This document shows positions 18,023 through 27,130 of a stretch of DNA of 64,000 nucleotides, one piece after another; the first letter of the stretch is position 1; every line of letters begins with the position of its first letter. The position numbers and the translations under genes are program-made. The stretch is from assembly GCA_017521565.1 (NCBI GenBank), contig JAFXCE010000066.1:1-64000 (forward strand), given 5' to 3'. A model generated the notes under the pieces. The model was given only the letters and a program-made list of their open reading frames with translations. It ran no database searches and was not told the DNA's origin. This stretch comes from Clostridia bacterium. GTDB lineage: Bacteria > Bacillota > Clostridia > Christensenellales > Aristaeellaceae.

Positions 18023-18925
18023 TTACTTCTTCATCTTCGCCTGCTCAGCAGCGATGTCAGCGGCCAGATCGTTGACGCGCTTCTCGATGCCCTCGCCACG
18101 CTCGAAGCGGACGAAACGGACGACGTCGCACTTGCCGTTCAGCATCTTCTCGACGTTGATGTCCGGATCCTTAACGAACGGCTGCTCCAGGAGGCAGACT
18201 TCCTTGTAGTACTTCACGATGCGGCCCTCGACCATCTTCTCGACGATCTTCAGCGGCTTGCCCTCGTTGAGCGCCTGCTGGGTCAGAACCTCGCGCTCCT
18301 TCTCCAGGTTGTCGCTCGGAACCTCATTGCGGCGGACGAACTGCGGGTTCGCAGCAGCAATGTGCATAACCAGGTCATGGCTCATGGTCTTGACCTCGTC
18401 GGTCACCTCGCCAGCCAGCTCGACCATAACGCCGATGCGGCCGCCCATGTGGATGTAGGTGTCAACCATGCCGTCCTTCGCCTCGAAACGGGCAAAACGG
18501 CGCAGGGAGATCTTCTCGCCGATGGCCGCGGTGGCCTCGCCGATCAGGTCGTTGACGGTCTTGGTCTCGTCAGCATAGAAGGTCTGAGCGAGCATTTCCT
18601 CAACGGAAGCCGGGTTCTTGGCGATGATGTGCTTGGCGTAATCGCGGCACAGCGCCTTGAAGTTATCGGTGTTGGCAACGAAGTCGGTCTCGCAGTTGAT
18701 CTCAACCACGACGCCCACATTGCCCTCGACATAGCACTCGACCATGCCTTCAGCAGCGATGCGGCCAGCCTTCTTGGCAGCGGCAGCAAGGCCCTTCTCA
18801 CGCAGGAAGTCGATCGCCTTGTCCATATCACCGTCGTTGGCCATGAGGGCCTTCTTGCAGTCCATCATGCCGGCGCCGGTGCGCTCACGAAGCTCCTTAA
18901 CCAGAGCAGAAGTAATAGCAGCCAT
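18023..18925 (-). CDS. tsf: Elongation factor Ts
   Basis: EF-Ts is the nucleotide exchange factor for EF-Tu. The 300-residue protein begins with the UBA-like domain containing [20 protein letters not shown], then [10 protein letters not shown], both family signatures, and has two core dimerisation subdomains. GGAGG is placed 9 nt before the ATG. It follows rpsB after 43 nt and ends with a strong terminator. Confidence 0.96.
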   Translation of the reverse strand: MAAITSALVKELRERTGAGMMDCKKALMANDGDMDKAIDFLREKGLAAAAKKAGRIAAEGMVECYVEGNVGVVVEINCETDFVANTDNFKALCRDYAKHIIAKNPASVEEMLAQTFYADETKTVNDLIGEATAAIGEKISLRRFARFEAKDGMVDTYIHMGGRIGVMVELAGEVTDEVKTMSHDLVMHIAAANPQFVRRNEVPSDNLEKEREVLTQQALNEGKPLKIVEKMVEGRIVKYYKEVCLLEQPFVKDPDINVEKMLNGKCDVVRFVRFERGEGIEKRVNDLAADIAAEQAKMKK

Positions 18926-18968
18926 AACTTAAACCTCCAGATTCTGCTTGTTTATCGGGGTTGAGTAA

Positions 18969-19673
18969 TTACGCCTGAACCTCGGCCTGCTCGCCCTGCT
19001 TGCCCTCGAGGACAGCATCGGCCATCTTGCCGGCGATGAGCTTGACAGCGCGGATCGCGTCGTCGTTGCCCGGGATGACGTAATCGATCTCGTCCGGATC
19101 GCAGTTGGTGTCGACGATCGCGACAACCGGAATGCCCAGCGCGCGGGCCTCGGTGACAGCGATGTGCTCCTTGCGCGGGTCAACCACGAACAGGCAGCCC
19201 GGCAGGTTCTTCATCTCGCGGATGCCGCCCAGGTTGGCAACCAGCTTCTCGCGCTCAGCCATCAGCTTGATGACTTCCTTCTTCGGGAGAACCTCGAAGT
19301 CGCCGCGCTCTTCCATCGCATCGATCGCGTTCAGGCGGGCGATACGGGTCTTGATGGTGCGGAAGTTAGTCATCATGCCGCCCAGCCAGCGGTTGTTAAC
19401 AAAGAACATGTTGCAGCGCTTGGCCTCGGACTCGATGGACTCCTGAGCCTGCTTCTTGGTGCCCACGAACAGGACGCTCTTGCCTTCCATCGCAACCTGA
19501 CGGACGAAAGCATAGGCCTCGTCGATCTTGCGAACGGTCTTCGCCAGGTCGATGATGTAGATGCCGTTGCGCTCAGTGAAGATGTACTGAGCCATCTTGG
19601 GGTTCCAGCGGCGGGTCTGGTGGCCAAAGTGCACGCCAGCCTCGAGCAGCTGCTTCATAGAGATAACTGCCAT
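18969..19673 (-). CDS. rpsB: 30S ribosomal protein S2
   Basis: S2 is a late-binding 30S protein, required for S1 docking where S1 exists. The 234-residue protein shows [33 protein letters not shown] and [27 protein letters not shown], all diagnostic. GGAGGA lies 8 nt before the ATG. It heads the operon under the promoter at 19784-19812. Confidence 0.97.
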   Translation of the reverse strand: MAVISMKQLLEAGVHFGHQTRRWNPKMAQYIFTERNGIYIIDLAKTVRKIDEAYAFVRQVAMEGKSVLFVGTKKQAQESIESEAKRCNMFFVNNRWLGGMMTNFRTIKTRIARLNAIDAMEERGDFEVLPKKEVIKLMAEREKLVANLGGIREMKNLPGCLFVVDPRKEHIAVTEARALGIPVVAIVDTNCDPDEIDYVIPGNDDAIRAVKLIAGKMADAVLEGKQGEQAEVQA

Positions 19674-19783
19674 GGTATATTCCTCCTTTTAATTAAACCC
19701 TCCCTGCATCCTCATTGCATGCGGACCGGAGCTTTTCCCCTCCGGCAGGCGCACGAAACAGACGCAGGTGCGTTTTCCGTAAA
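19674..19783 (-). other. rpsB leader with hairpin
   Basis: The roughly 100-nt rpsB leader contains a CCGGAG / CTCCGG hairpin (19730-19749). Such a structured leader would fit feedback control by S2, but I cannot match it to a known leader family by eye. Confidence 0.35.
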
Positions 19784-19812
19784 ATGATATCACGTCATGG
19801 CGGAAATTGCAA
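19784..19812 (-). promoter_or_regulatory. Promoter of the rpsB-tsf operon
   Basis: Minus-strand TTGCAA, 17-nt spacer, TATCAT. It sits just downstream of the rnpB terminator and about 110 nt upstream of the rpsB start. The stretch between it and 19914 holds no gene I can support. Confidence 0.65.
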
Positions 19813-19913
19813 GAGAAAAAGTATGAATTTCCTGCCGATTTTGTTCATAATTCCACGATGTTCCAGCTGTAGACGTGATTTATACGCTCATATTTGCAAG
19901 CTTTCCGTAAATC

Positions 19914-19942
19914 ATAAAAAAAGATGGCACTTTCAGCCATCT
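19914..19942 (-). terminator. Terminator of rnpB
   Basis: The minus strand has AGATGGC, a 7-nt loop, GCCATCT and seven or more T residues, starting about 11 nt after the 3' strand of the RNase P P1 helix. Confidence 0.85.
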
Positions 19943-19952
19943 CCATGAAAAT

Positions 19953-20298
19953 GTCTGTGAGAGAAGCCTATAAGCCGAGTTCTGTAATCGGCGGTCATCT
20001 ATCTAGACCCGCTGTTACCAGCGGGTTCAAGCGAAATCCTGAGAGCTCGACGGGCCGTCTCAAACGCTCTTTCGTTTCTTGCTGCGAGCGGGGTTTACAT
20101 CGCGGACAAGTCGCCATGCCGCGGGTGAGCTCTTACCTCACCTTTCCACCCTTACACCTGCCAAATGGCACATGCGGTATCTCTCTGTTGCACTTTCCCT
20201 GGGGTCGCCCCCGCCGGGTGTTACCCGGCACTCTGCCCTATGCAGCTCGGACTTTCCTCACACCTTCTGGCGCGCGGCCGCCCGGCAGCCTCACAAAC
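19953..20298 (-). ncRNA. rnpB: RNase P RNA, bacterial class A
   Basis: The minus strand carries the universal RNase P core: GAGGAAAGTCCG near the 5' side, GGGAAAGTGCAACAGAGA, and AGATAGATGACCGCC followed by ACAGAACTCGGCTTATAG near the 3' end. Helix P1 can be drawn as GUUUGUGAG (20298-20290) with CUCACAGAC (19961-19953), which fixes both ends at about 346 nt. This is the catalytic RNA that removes 5' leaders from pre-tRNA. Architecture resembles class A rather than the Bacillus class B type. It has its own perfect promoter and a strong terminator. Confidence 0.96.
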
Positions 20299-20304
20299 GC
20301 TGGA

Positions 20305-20333
20305 ATTATAGCACGTTTGCCGGTTCTTGTCAA
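20305..20333 (-). promoter_or_regulatory. Perfect consensus promoter of rnpB
   Basis: Minus-strand TTGACA, exactly 17 nt, TATAAT. The predicted start falls at about 20298, the first base of helix P1. The -35 box overlaps the last codons of the upstream gene. Confidence 0.9.
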
Positions 20334-20689
20334 CGATGGCTCAGCGCAATCAAGGAAAGCAGTTCATGGTCAACGGCGCTTTGATCCGGCAGATGAATGT
20401 GTACGGTATAGCGCGATTTTGAAACCGGAACCACCATGGCAAACCTCGGATGAGCCATCGCTTCCCTCAGGCTGATGCTCAGCCATAAGCCTCTAAGACT
20501 CTTCTTCGGTGGAAAGGATACATAGGCAAACGGCTTGGGATCATCAAAGCAAATGCACGTTTTCATCACGCGCAGCTGCGCAGATGGATATGCCGCCCAA
20601 ACGGCATGGCGCAGCGTTTCAAAAATCATGAATGCATCTGGCTTTTTAGCGAAATACGCATCAACTTGAGCCGTAATATCCAAATCCAT
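20330..20689 (-). CDS. DUF5655-like small protein
   Basis: A 119-residue protein with a pattern like DUF5655/YdhG-type domains: an N-terminal helix, LRVMKTCICFDDPKPFAYVSFPPKK, LWLSISL, and a C-terminal strand-helix with SKSRYTVHIHLPDQSAVDHELLSLI. No catalytic residues are evident; members of this group are uncharacterised or linked to small-molecule binding. GGGAGG lies just before the ATG. It follows the cdsZ terminator and its end overlaps the rnpB promoter. Confidence 0.7.
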   Translation of the reverse strand: MDLDITAQVDAYFAKKPDAFMIFETLRHAVWAAYPSAQLRVMKTCICFDDPKPFAYVSFPPKKSLRGLWLSISLREAMAHPRFAMVVPVSKSRYTVHIHLPDQSAVDHELLSLIALSHR

Positions 20690-20705
20690 TTCCTCCCGTT
20701 CAATA

Positions 20706-20730
20706 ACAAAAAGCGGGATTCCTCCCGCTT
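20706..20730 (-). terminator. Terminator after cdsZ
   Basis: Minus-strand AAGCGGGA, GGAAT loop region, CCCGCTT followed by TTTG, 10 nt beyond the stop codon. Confidence 0.8.
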
Positions 20731-20739
20731 CTCAATTGA

Positions 20740-21447
20740 TTACTTCACCAGAATAATGCGGCCGCAGTTCTCGCACTCGACATACGGAAGACCGCTGCGC
20801 ACCTTATCCTTATCAGCCGCAGAGAGCTGCATATTGCAGCCGCCGCAGCGATCATCGTGCAGGCGCGTGATCGGCATCGCCGCATGACGCTTGATCGCCT
20901 TGTATTTTTCAAGCAGCTCCGGCTCAATTCCCTGCGCTTCCTTGGCCACCTTCGCCTTGAGTTCTTCCAGCTTGCCGGAAGCCGCCTTGTATTCCTCATC
21001 GTAAATAACCTTGATGCGGTCAAACTCGGCACGGGCCTTGGCGGCACGCACGCGCACTTCGCGCTGCTGGCGGTCGCGCGCCTCGCTGTCTTTGCGCATC
21101 TTGGCCAGCTCCGCCTCATAGCGGGAGATGGTGGAGAGCAGCTTCTGGATTGCCGCGATCTGCTTCTTCGCTTCCTCGATATCCTGCGGACGGTTCGCCT
21201 CAAAATTCGCCGTCGCTTCGGATACAGAGCCGTTCAGACGCGTGATTTCATCCGCCAGCGCTTCCATACGGTCGCTCATGATCTCCACATCCGCCTCAAT
21301 CTTCTTGAGAACGTTCTGCTGTTCGAGCAGGAAATCGCGATGCTTGAGCAGCTCCTTGCGGTTGCTGTTGCCGCGCATCTCCTTCTCATACTGATCCAGC
21401 TCCATATCGACCTGCTGGTATTTCCACAAAAGTTCGTACTGTTCCAA
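20740..21447 (-). CDS. cdsZ: C4 zinc-ribbon coiled-coil protein, CdsZ-like
   Basis: This 235-residue protein has a long coiled coil (about residues 10-180, rich in E, K, A and L) and a C-terminal zinc ribbon with CGGCNM and CENCGR. Such proteins (zf-RING_7, formerly DUF164) are regularly encoded next to trmK/nif3 in Firmicutes and are thought to act with nucleic acids or translation; the exact role is not settled. It is 18 nt downstream of the trmK-nif3 fusion gene, matching the usual order. Confidence 0.82.
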   Translation of the reverse strand: MEQYELLWKYQQVDMELDQYEKEMRGNSNRKELLKHRDFLLEQQNVLKKIEADVEIMSDRMEALADEITRLNGSVSEATANFEANRPQDIEEAKKQIAAIQKLLSTISRYEAELAKMRKDSEARDRQQREVRVRAAKARAEFDRIKVIYDEEYKAASGKLEELKAKVAKEAQGIEPELLEKYKAIKRHAAMPITRLHDDRCGGCNMQLSAADKDKVRSGLPYVECENCGRIILVK

Positions 21448-21465
21448 AGTATGGCCCTCCTCATA

Positions 21466-22929
21466 TCAACGCCCGAAGGGATTTCCCTTTGAGCAAAAAA
21501 CCGTTACATTATATTTTAGCGCATCGCAGGCGTTTTGTAAACCTTTTGCCATCACTTCGCAGGCAGGATTTTCCGTTTCAAAGTGCCCCGCCTCGATGAC
21601 GCATACGCCGGCGTCCATCGCATCCAACGCGACATGATGCTTGATTTCACCGGTGATGAAGCAATCCGCCCCCTGCGCTTTTGCCTCGGCAAAGAATCCC
21701 CCACCTGCGCCGGAGCAGCAGCCCAGCCGTGTTACGACCGTATCTGCAGCGCCATAAGCGCGTATCGCGCCATGCAGCTTCTGCTGCGCGCGCTCGCAGA
21801 GCCTGCCAAAGGTCGTTCCCTCCGGAAGATTGCCCACGCGCAGACACGCCTCGCCCTGCACATCCTCCGCACCCATCAGCATCATCAGCGTATCGTTCAC
21901 ACCGCCCGGCGCGCTGTCAAAGTTCGTATGCGCAGCAATCAGCGCCATCCCGCATTCCGCAAGGCGAAGCAGCAGCCTGCCCTCGCGGTCCTCATCGGTC
22001 AGGCGCCTGCGCGCGTCCATCATCACCGGATGGTGCGTCACGATCACCTGCGCACCCAGCGCCTGCGCCTCGTCAATCACACCATCCGTCAGATCAAGCG
22101 CGGTCAGCACGCGCGTCACTTTCGTTCCCCTTCTGCCTGCCAGAAGTCCAACATTATCCCATTGCTCCGCCAGCGCATAGGGCGCAATTTCCCCCACCAG
22201 CCGCTCAATATCCGCCGCTGTACAGCCCTGCATGCTCATCGCCTCCGAAATCATCGCCAGTTCCCGGCTGTTTTTTTCCATGCGCGCTTTTGCCTTTTGA
22301 GAGGGAAGCGCCGCCACCTTTTCCATTTCGCGCACGCGCACATCCCGCTGCCACGCGAAAAATGCACGCTGTCCATCATCCTGCATGCCACAAGCCGCCG
22401 TGCCCAGCAGTGCTTCCCGCTCGTCAAGGCTTCCCGCCTCGGCCGCGCGCACAAGCATCGTCACATAGCGCCGCCCGGCTGCATGAGAAAACACCTCTTT
22501 CTCTGCGCGGAAACCTTCCAGCGCAAGCGCACTGCGCAGGAAAGGCAGATCAACGTTTGACTGCACAATCAGCGCCGCCCCGCCAATCTTTTCTTTACCC
22601 TCGGTGATGATCTTCAGAATCGTCTCTGCGCCCATGCCAGCAATCACAATCGCATCGACGGGACGGTCGACACCTGCAAGGCCATCTGCAACCGTCACGC
22701 GCGCTCGATCCGAAAGGCCATGCGCAGCCAGCAGCTTTTTCGCCTTTTCAAGCGAAGGCGCGCTCACGTCGCTGGCAATCATAAACAGATGGGGACAGCG
22801 TCCAAGCAGATATGCTGTCAGCTGCCCATGGTCACAGCCAATGTCTGCCGCGCATGGCGCAGCTCTGCCCTTCGTCACCTCAATCACCAGCTCTGCAATC
22901 GCGCTCAAGCGCTCGTCAAGCCGAACCAT
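21466..22929 (-). CDS. Fusion of tRNA (adenine22-N1)-methyltransferase TrmK and Nif3-like metal protein
   Basis: A single 487-residue reading frame. Residues 1-225 match TrmK, with the SAM motif ADIGCDHGQLTAYLL (28-42), DGL (82-84) and VIAGMGAETI (95-104). Residues from about 232 match the Nif3/YqfO dinuclear metal family: EQWDNVGLL, THHP (298-301), HTNFD (334-338), TGEIKHH (426-432) and GHFETE (448-453). The Nif3 half lacks the PII-like insert of B. subtilis YqfO. In relatives these are two adjacent genes. An internal GGAGG is placed 8 nt before the ATG at 22233, so the Nif3 part could also be made alone. TrmK methylates tRNA A22; Nif3 biochemistry is unresolved. Confidence 0.9.
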   Translation of the reverse strand: MVRLDERLSAIAELVIEVTKGRAAPCAADIGCDHGQLTAYLLGRCPHLFMIASDVSAPSLEKAKKLLAAHGLSDRARVTVADGLAGVDRPVDAIVIAGMGAETILKIITEGKEKIGGAALIVQSNVDLPFLRSALALEGFRAEKEVFSHAAGRRYVTMLVRAAEAGSLDEREALLGTAACGMQDDGQRAFFAWQRDVRVREMEKVAALPSQKAKARMEKNSRELAMISEAMSMQGCTAADIERLVGEIAPYALAEQWDNVGLLAGRRGTKVTRVLTALDLTDGVIDEAQALGAQVIVTHHPVMMDARRRLTDEDREGRLLLRLAECGMALIAAHTNFDSAPGGVNDTLMMLMGAEDVQGEACLRVGNLPEGTTFGRLCERAQQKLHGAIRAYGAADTVVTRLGCCSGAGGGFFAEAKAQGADCFITGEIKHHVALDAMDAGVCVIEAGHFETENPACEVMAKGLQNACDALKYNVTVFCSKGNPFGR

Positions 22930-22946
22930 GCAGCATCCTCCTTACA

Positions 22947-22972
22947 GAAAAACGAGGGACTCGCGTCCCTCG
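22947..22972 (-). terminator. Terminator between rpoD and trmK-nif3
   Basis: Minus-strand CGAGGGAC, GCGA loop, GTCCCTCG followed by TTTTTCTG, only 7 nt beyond the rpoD stop and immediately upstream of the AAGGAGG of the next gene. The downstream genes may depend on read-through. Confidence 0.8.
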
Positions 22973-22978
22973 ATATGA

Positions 22979-24076
22979 TCATTCGAGATAATCCTTGAGC
23001 TTCTTGCTGCGGCTGGGATGACGCAGCTTGCGCAGAGCCTTCGCCTCGATCTGGCGGATACGCTCGCGGGTGACGTTGAACTCCTGACCAACCTCTTCAA
23101 GCGTTCTCTGGCGGCCATCCTCCAGGCCAAAGCGCAGAGAAAGCACCTTCTTCTCGCGCGGGGTCAGCGTATCCAGAACGCCCATGAGCTGCTCTTTCAT
23201 CAGCGTGAAGGAAGCAGCCTCTGCGGGCGGCGGAGCATCGTCATCCTGAATGAAGTCGCCCAGATGGGAATCCTCTTCCTCGCCGATCGGCGTCTCCAGA
23301 GAAACCGGCTCCTGCGCAATCTTGATGATTTCACGCACCTTCTCCACCGTGATGCCCATCGCCTCGGCAATCTCCTCCGGCTGCGGCTCCCGGCCCTTCT
23401 CCTGCAGGAGCTGACGGCTGACGCGGATCAGCTTATTGATCGTCTCCACCATATGCACCGGAATACGGATCGTACGCGCCTGATCGGCAATCGCACGGGT
23501 AATCGCCTGACGGATCCACCATGTCGCGTATGTGGAGAATTTAAAGCCCTTGGTATAGTCAAACTTCTCGACCGCCTTGATCAGACCCAGATTGCCCTCC
23601 TGAATCAGATCGAGGAACAGCATGCCGCGGCCGACATAGCGCTTGGCGATGGAGACCACCAGACGAAGGTTTGCCTCCGCCAGCTTCTTCTTGGCCACCT
23701 CAGCCTCCGGGCCGCCCTCGAGCATCTTCTTGGCGATTTCAATCTCTTCATCTGCGGTGAGCAGCGGCACTTTGCCGATCTCCTTGAGGTACATGCGCAC
23801 CGGGTCGTCGATGTTGATGCCCTCCGGAACAGACAGATCAATCTCCGGCTCCACGCTCTCCGGCAGGATGGCAACGCCATCTTCATCCGCAGCATTCACC
23901 ACATTGATGCCCTCGGCTTCCAGCGTTTCAAAAACCGCGTCGATCGCATCCGCGTCGATGTCCAGTTCGCTGAGCTTATTCATCACTTCCTGATATGTGA
24001 GCTGTTTTTTTTCGTTGCGCGCAAGATCGAGGATTTCCTTTACCTTCTGCTGCGCCTGTTCTCTTGTCAGTGCCAT
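22979..24076 (-). CDS. rpoD: RNA polymerase primary sigma factor
   Basis: SigA/RpoD directs RNA polymerase to housekeeping promoters. The 365-residue protein has region 1.1-like residues at the N-terminus, [18 protein letters not shown] (region 1.2), the region 2 core [47 protein letters not shown], region 3, and region 4 with [40 protein letters not shown]. Length is close to B. subtilis SigA. It follows dnaG after 6 nt, the classical macromolecular synthesis order. Confidence 0.97.
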   Translation of the reverse strand: MALTREQAQQKVKEILDLARNEKKQLTYQEVMNKLSELDIDADAIDAVFETLEAEGINVVNAADEDGVAILPESVEPEIDLSVPEGINIDDPVRMYLKEIGKVPLLTADEEIEIAKKMLEGGPEAEVAKKKLAEANLRLVVSIAKRYVGRGMLFLDLIQEGNLGLIKAVEKFDYTKGFKFSTYATWWIRQAITRAIADQARTIRIPVHMVETINKLIRVSRQLLQEKGREPQPEEIAEAMGITVEKVREIIKIAQEPVSLETPIGEEEDSHLGDFIQDDDAPPPAEAASFTLMKEQLMGVLDTLTPREKKVLSLRFGLEDGRQRTLEEVGQEFNVTRERIRQIEAKALRKLRHPSRSKKLKDYLE

Positions 24077-24082
24077 GAGAAG

Positions 24083-25843
24083 TCATTCCTTTCTTCCGGC
24101 CTTCTGCCTGTCCTTCATCAGTTCCTGTATTTTCATAAGCGTTTTGCGCTTGTCTTCACCTTTTTGGCTGGCCATGTCCTGCTTGAGCGCTGCGATCCGT
24201 TCCTCGATGCGCACATTATGCAGGATGCGCAGGCAATCACCCGCCATACGCAGCTTATCGTCCTGCGCTGCGCCGCTGTCCCTGTTCAGGATGCTCGCCG
24301 CGCGCGCGCGCTGCTCCTCATCCGTCATCTCCTCAAGGATCGCGCCGACAGTCTGCCCGTCCAGCAGCTTTTTAGCCAGTTCCCTCCGCTCGGAGGTGAT
24401 AAAATCCTCCGCAGCAACCGTACCCGGCTCAATGAGCCCCTCCGCCAGCAGCTGCAAAAGCCGCTTTTCAGCTTCCGCCGCACCGGTGCTGACACCCTCG
24501 TTCTTTTCCTCGAGGGGCCGCGCCGCATGGCGGTAAACCGAGCGCTTCTCCTGTGTGATCATCTCCGTGCGGCCGATCTGCGCCAGCAGAACGTCGCGCG
24601 TGAAGCCTGTTGCCAGCATCAGCTGCCTCACATAATTCTCAAGCTCAACGGGTTCCTTCACCTTGGCCAGATATTTCGCACAGGCGATGGCATACGCCGT
24701 CCTTCCCTCCTGCGAGGAAAGATCATGGCCCGCCATCTCCTGCTTCATGCGGTACGCCGTCGCTTCCATGGGTTCCAGCGTTTCCATGGCCTGTACGCCG
24801 TACTCGCGGATGTATTCATCTGGATCCATGCCGCCTGGAAAATCCAACACCCTGGATTTGATGCCTTCCTGATCGAAGATCTCCAGCGCGCGCAGAATCG
24901 CATGCTGCCCGGCTGCGTCGCCGTCATAGGATACCCAGATTTCCGGTGCATACCGCTTGAGCATGCGCGCCTGTTCGATGGTCAGCGCCGTACCCAGCGT
25001 TGCGCAGACGCCCGGCACACCGGCCTGCGTCAGCGCAATCACATCCATATATCCTTCAACAAGAATGATGCGCTTGAGTCCGCGCTGCTTTTTGAGCAGA
25101 TTGGCCGCGAACACGCCCAGCCTCTTGTTGAATACCGGCGTATCGCCCGTATTGAGATACTTGGGCTTGACGTCGCCCAGCGCGCGCCCGCCAAAGCCCA
25201 GCACACGCCCCTGCGCATCGATAATCGGAAAGATCGCTCTCCGGCGGAACATGTCGTATATGCGTCCGTCGCGCCGGACAGAAATGCCCGCGCGCACAAG
25301 TTCATCATCCGTAAAGCCAAGCGAACGCATCGCCTGCGTCGCTCCGTCGCTTCTGAGCGGGGTTGAACCCAGGCCGAATGTGCGGATCACCGAATCATCC
25401 AGCCCGCGGTTATACAGATACGCAAGCACCTGCTCGTTTTCCTTCTTCCAGAGCTGGCCATGGAAAAAACGGGCGCACTGCTTGTTTGCTTCGTAAATCC
25501 GCTCCTTCTCTGACCGTGATGCGGCATCCTCTCTCCCGCCGATCATTTCCGGCAGTTCCATATGAACCTGCTCGGCCAAGAGCTTGACAGCATCCTTAAA
25601 CTCCAGATGCTCCATTTCCATCACAAAATTGATGGCGCTTCCGCCCGCATGGCAGCCGAAGCAATAGTACATCTGCCGCTGCGGATTCACGGAAAAAGAC
25701 GCCGTCTTCTCGCCGTGGAACGGACAAAGTCCCCAATAACGGCCGCTCTTGGGGGTCAGCTGCACATAGCGCGAGACCACCTGCACGATGTCGGCCCGTT
25801 CGCGCAGCTCATCAAGCCACCCAGGAGGGAATCTTCCTGCCAA
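24083..25843 (-). CDS. dnaG: DNA primase
   Basis: DnaG synthesises RNA primers at the replication fork. The 586-residue protein has the N-terminal CHC2 zinc finger (CPFHGEKTASF and YYCFGCHAGG, residues about 40-65), the TOPRIM domain with VEGYMDVIAL and SYDGDAAGQ, and a C-terminal helicase-interaction region. The start is TTG at 25843: the codon four positions upstream is TGA and no ATG occurs before the zinc finger, so TTG is the only plausible start. It lies between dgt and rpoD. Confidence 0.95.
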   Translation of the reverse strand: MAGRFPPGWLDELRERADIVQVVSRYVQLTPKSGRYWGLCPFHGEKTASFSVNPQRQMYYCFGCHAGGSAINFVMEMEHLEFKDAVKLLAEQVHMELPEMIGGREDAASRSEKERIYEANKQCARFFHGQLWKKENEQVLAYLYNRGLDDSVIRTFGLGSTPLRSDGATQAMRSLGFTDDELVRAGISVRRDGRIYDMFRRRAIFPIIDAQGRVLGFGGRALGDVKPKYLNTGDTPVFNKRLGVFAANLLKKQRGLKRIILVEGYMDVIALTQAGVPGVCATLGTALTIEQARMLKRYAPEIWVSYDGDAAGQHAILRALEIFDQEGIKSRVLDFPGGMDPDEYIREYGVQAMETLEPMEATAYRMKQEMAGHDLSSQEGRTAYAIACAKYLAKVKEPVELENYVRQLMLATGFTRDVLLAQIGRTEMITQEKRSVYRHAARPLEEKNEGVSTGAAEAEKRLLQLLAEGLIEPGTVAAEDFITSERRELAKKLLDGQTVGAILEEMTDEEQRARAASILNRDSGAAQDDKLRMAGDCLRILHNVRIEERIAALKQDMASQKGEDKRKTLMKIQELMKDRQKAGRKE

Positions 25844-25954
25844 CGTCCGTCACCGCCTTTGCCTTTCGGCCCAAGGCCGTCCTACTCTTTTTCGCCGCAA
25901 TTGGGCACATTCCTGCAAGGATGCTGCACTTTTTTCGCTGCTCTCCGCGATTTT

Positions 25955-26962
25955 TCATCCAATTCCGTCAAAAAACGGCGGAATAAACAGCTTTTGATAT
26001 GTTTTGACCGCATATGCGTCGGTCATGCATGCAACATAATCGCACACGCCTCGCTGCGTTCCCTCTCGGTAAACGATTTCCATGTATTCATTGGGCATCT
26101 GCCAGGGATGCTCCATATAATAACCTACCAGTTCGTGAATGATGTGATGCGTCTTCTGGCATTCGTTGTTCGCCCAGTCACGGGAATACACGCGTTCGAA
26201 CATGAATGTGCGCAGTTCAAGCAGCGCATCCCAGATTTCCGGCTCCATCGCCACTTCATCCCTGTCCATCGAATAGCGGACGACGCTGGCGATCATGGCG
26301 CCCACGCGCATGCCGTGGCTGTCGCCCAGCAGGCGGATTGCGCGGCGCGGCAGTTGCTCCGCCTTGAGCACGCCGGCGCGAATCGCATCGTCGATATCGT
26401 GGTTGATATATGCAATCCGGTCTGCCAGATGCACGCAGCACCCTTCGAGCGTTTCGGGCCGCACCTTGCCGGAATGATGCTCGATACCATCGCGCACTTC
26501 CCACGTGAGGTTGAGCCCCCGCCCTTCGTTTTCCAGCACCTCAACCACGCGCCGGCTCTGCACCCTGTGCTCAAAGCCGCCCTCGATAATCTGATTGAGC
26601 GCAGCCTCTCCCGCATGCCCGAACGGCGTATGCCCCAGATCATGTCCCATCGCAATCGCCTCGGTGAGATCCTCATTGAGGCGAAGCGCGCGCGCAATTG
26701 TACGCGCCACCTGCGTAACCTCCAGCGTATGCGTCAGGCGGGTTCTGTAATGATCGCCCTGCGGAGAAAGAAACACCTGCGTTTTTCCTTTAAGCCGGCG
26801 AAATGACTTGCAGTGCAGAATTCTGTCGCGATCACGCTGGAATTCGGTGCGCATGTCGTCAGGCGACACCTCGCACTCACGCCCCCTTGTTTCGCAGGAG
26901 CGCTGCGCATACCGGCTGAGCGTATCCCTTTCCCGCTGCTCAAGCATTGCCTTAATCGTCAT
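25955..26962 (-). CDS. dgt: dGTPase-like deoxynucleotide triphosphohydrolase (HD domain)
   Basis: The 335-residue protein belongs to the dGTPase-like HD family that hydrolyses dNTP to deoxynucleoside and triphosphate. Visible are FRRLKGKTQVF, the HD metal site RLTHTLEV, AMGHDLGHTPFGH, and IEHHSG. ATG 26962 has GGGAGG 8 nt upstream; upstream in-frame starts run through the leader and are not supported. Placement just before dnaG-rpoD is typical of Clostridia. A 111-nt gap before dnaG shows no clear signal. Confidence 0.92.
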   Translation of the reverse strand: MTIKAMLEQRERDTLSRYAQRSCETRGRECEVSPDDMRTEFQRDRDRILHCKSFRRLKGKTQVFLSPQGDHYRTRLTHTLEVTQVARTIARALRLNEDLTEAIAMGHDLGHTPFGHAGEAALNQIIEGGFEHRVQSRRVVEVLENEGRGLNLTWEVRDGIEHHSGKVRPETLEGCCVHLADRIAYINHDIDDAIRAGVLKAEQLPRRAIRLLGDSHGMRVGAMIASVVRYSMDRDEVAMEPEIWDALLELRTFMFERVYSRDWANNECQKTHHIIHELVGYYMEHPWQMPNEYMEIVYREGTQRGVCDYVACMTDAYAVKTYQKLFIPPFFDGIG

Positions 26963-27069
26963 TCCATTCGCCTCCCGCGCCTGAACCGGATGCTTTCGCA
27001 TCCCATCCATAGATAGATCCATCTTTATCAATTCGACATTGATGGACAAAAACCTATCGGGCAGCACGC

Positions 27070-27115
27070 AAAAAACAGAAAAACACCCGCTTCTGCTCAC
27101 GAGAAGAAAGCGGGT
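27070..27115 (-). terminator. Terminator after thiN
   Basis: Minus-strand ACCCGCTTTCTTCT pairs imperfectly with AGAAGCGGGT, followed by GTTTTTCTGTTTTTT. Confidence 0.75.
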
Positions 27116-27130
27116 ATTCTTTCATTCCAT

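Noticed and set aside
23018..25366. 782-codon plus-strand frame opposite rpoD and dnaG
   Set aside because: It spans two well-supported minus-strand genes and shows no motif.
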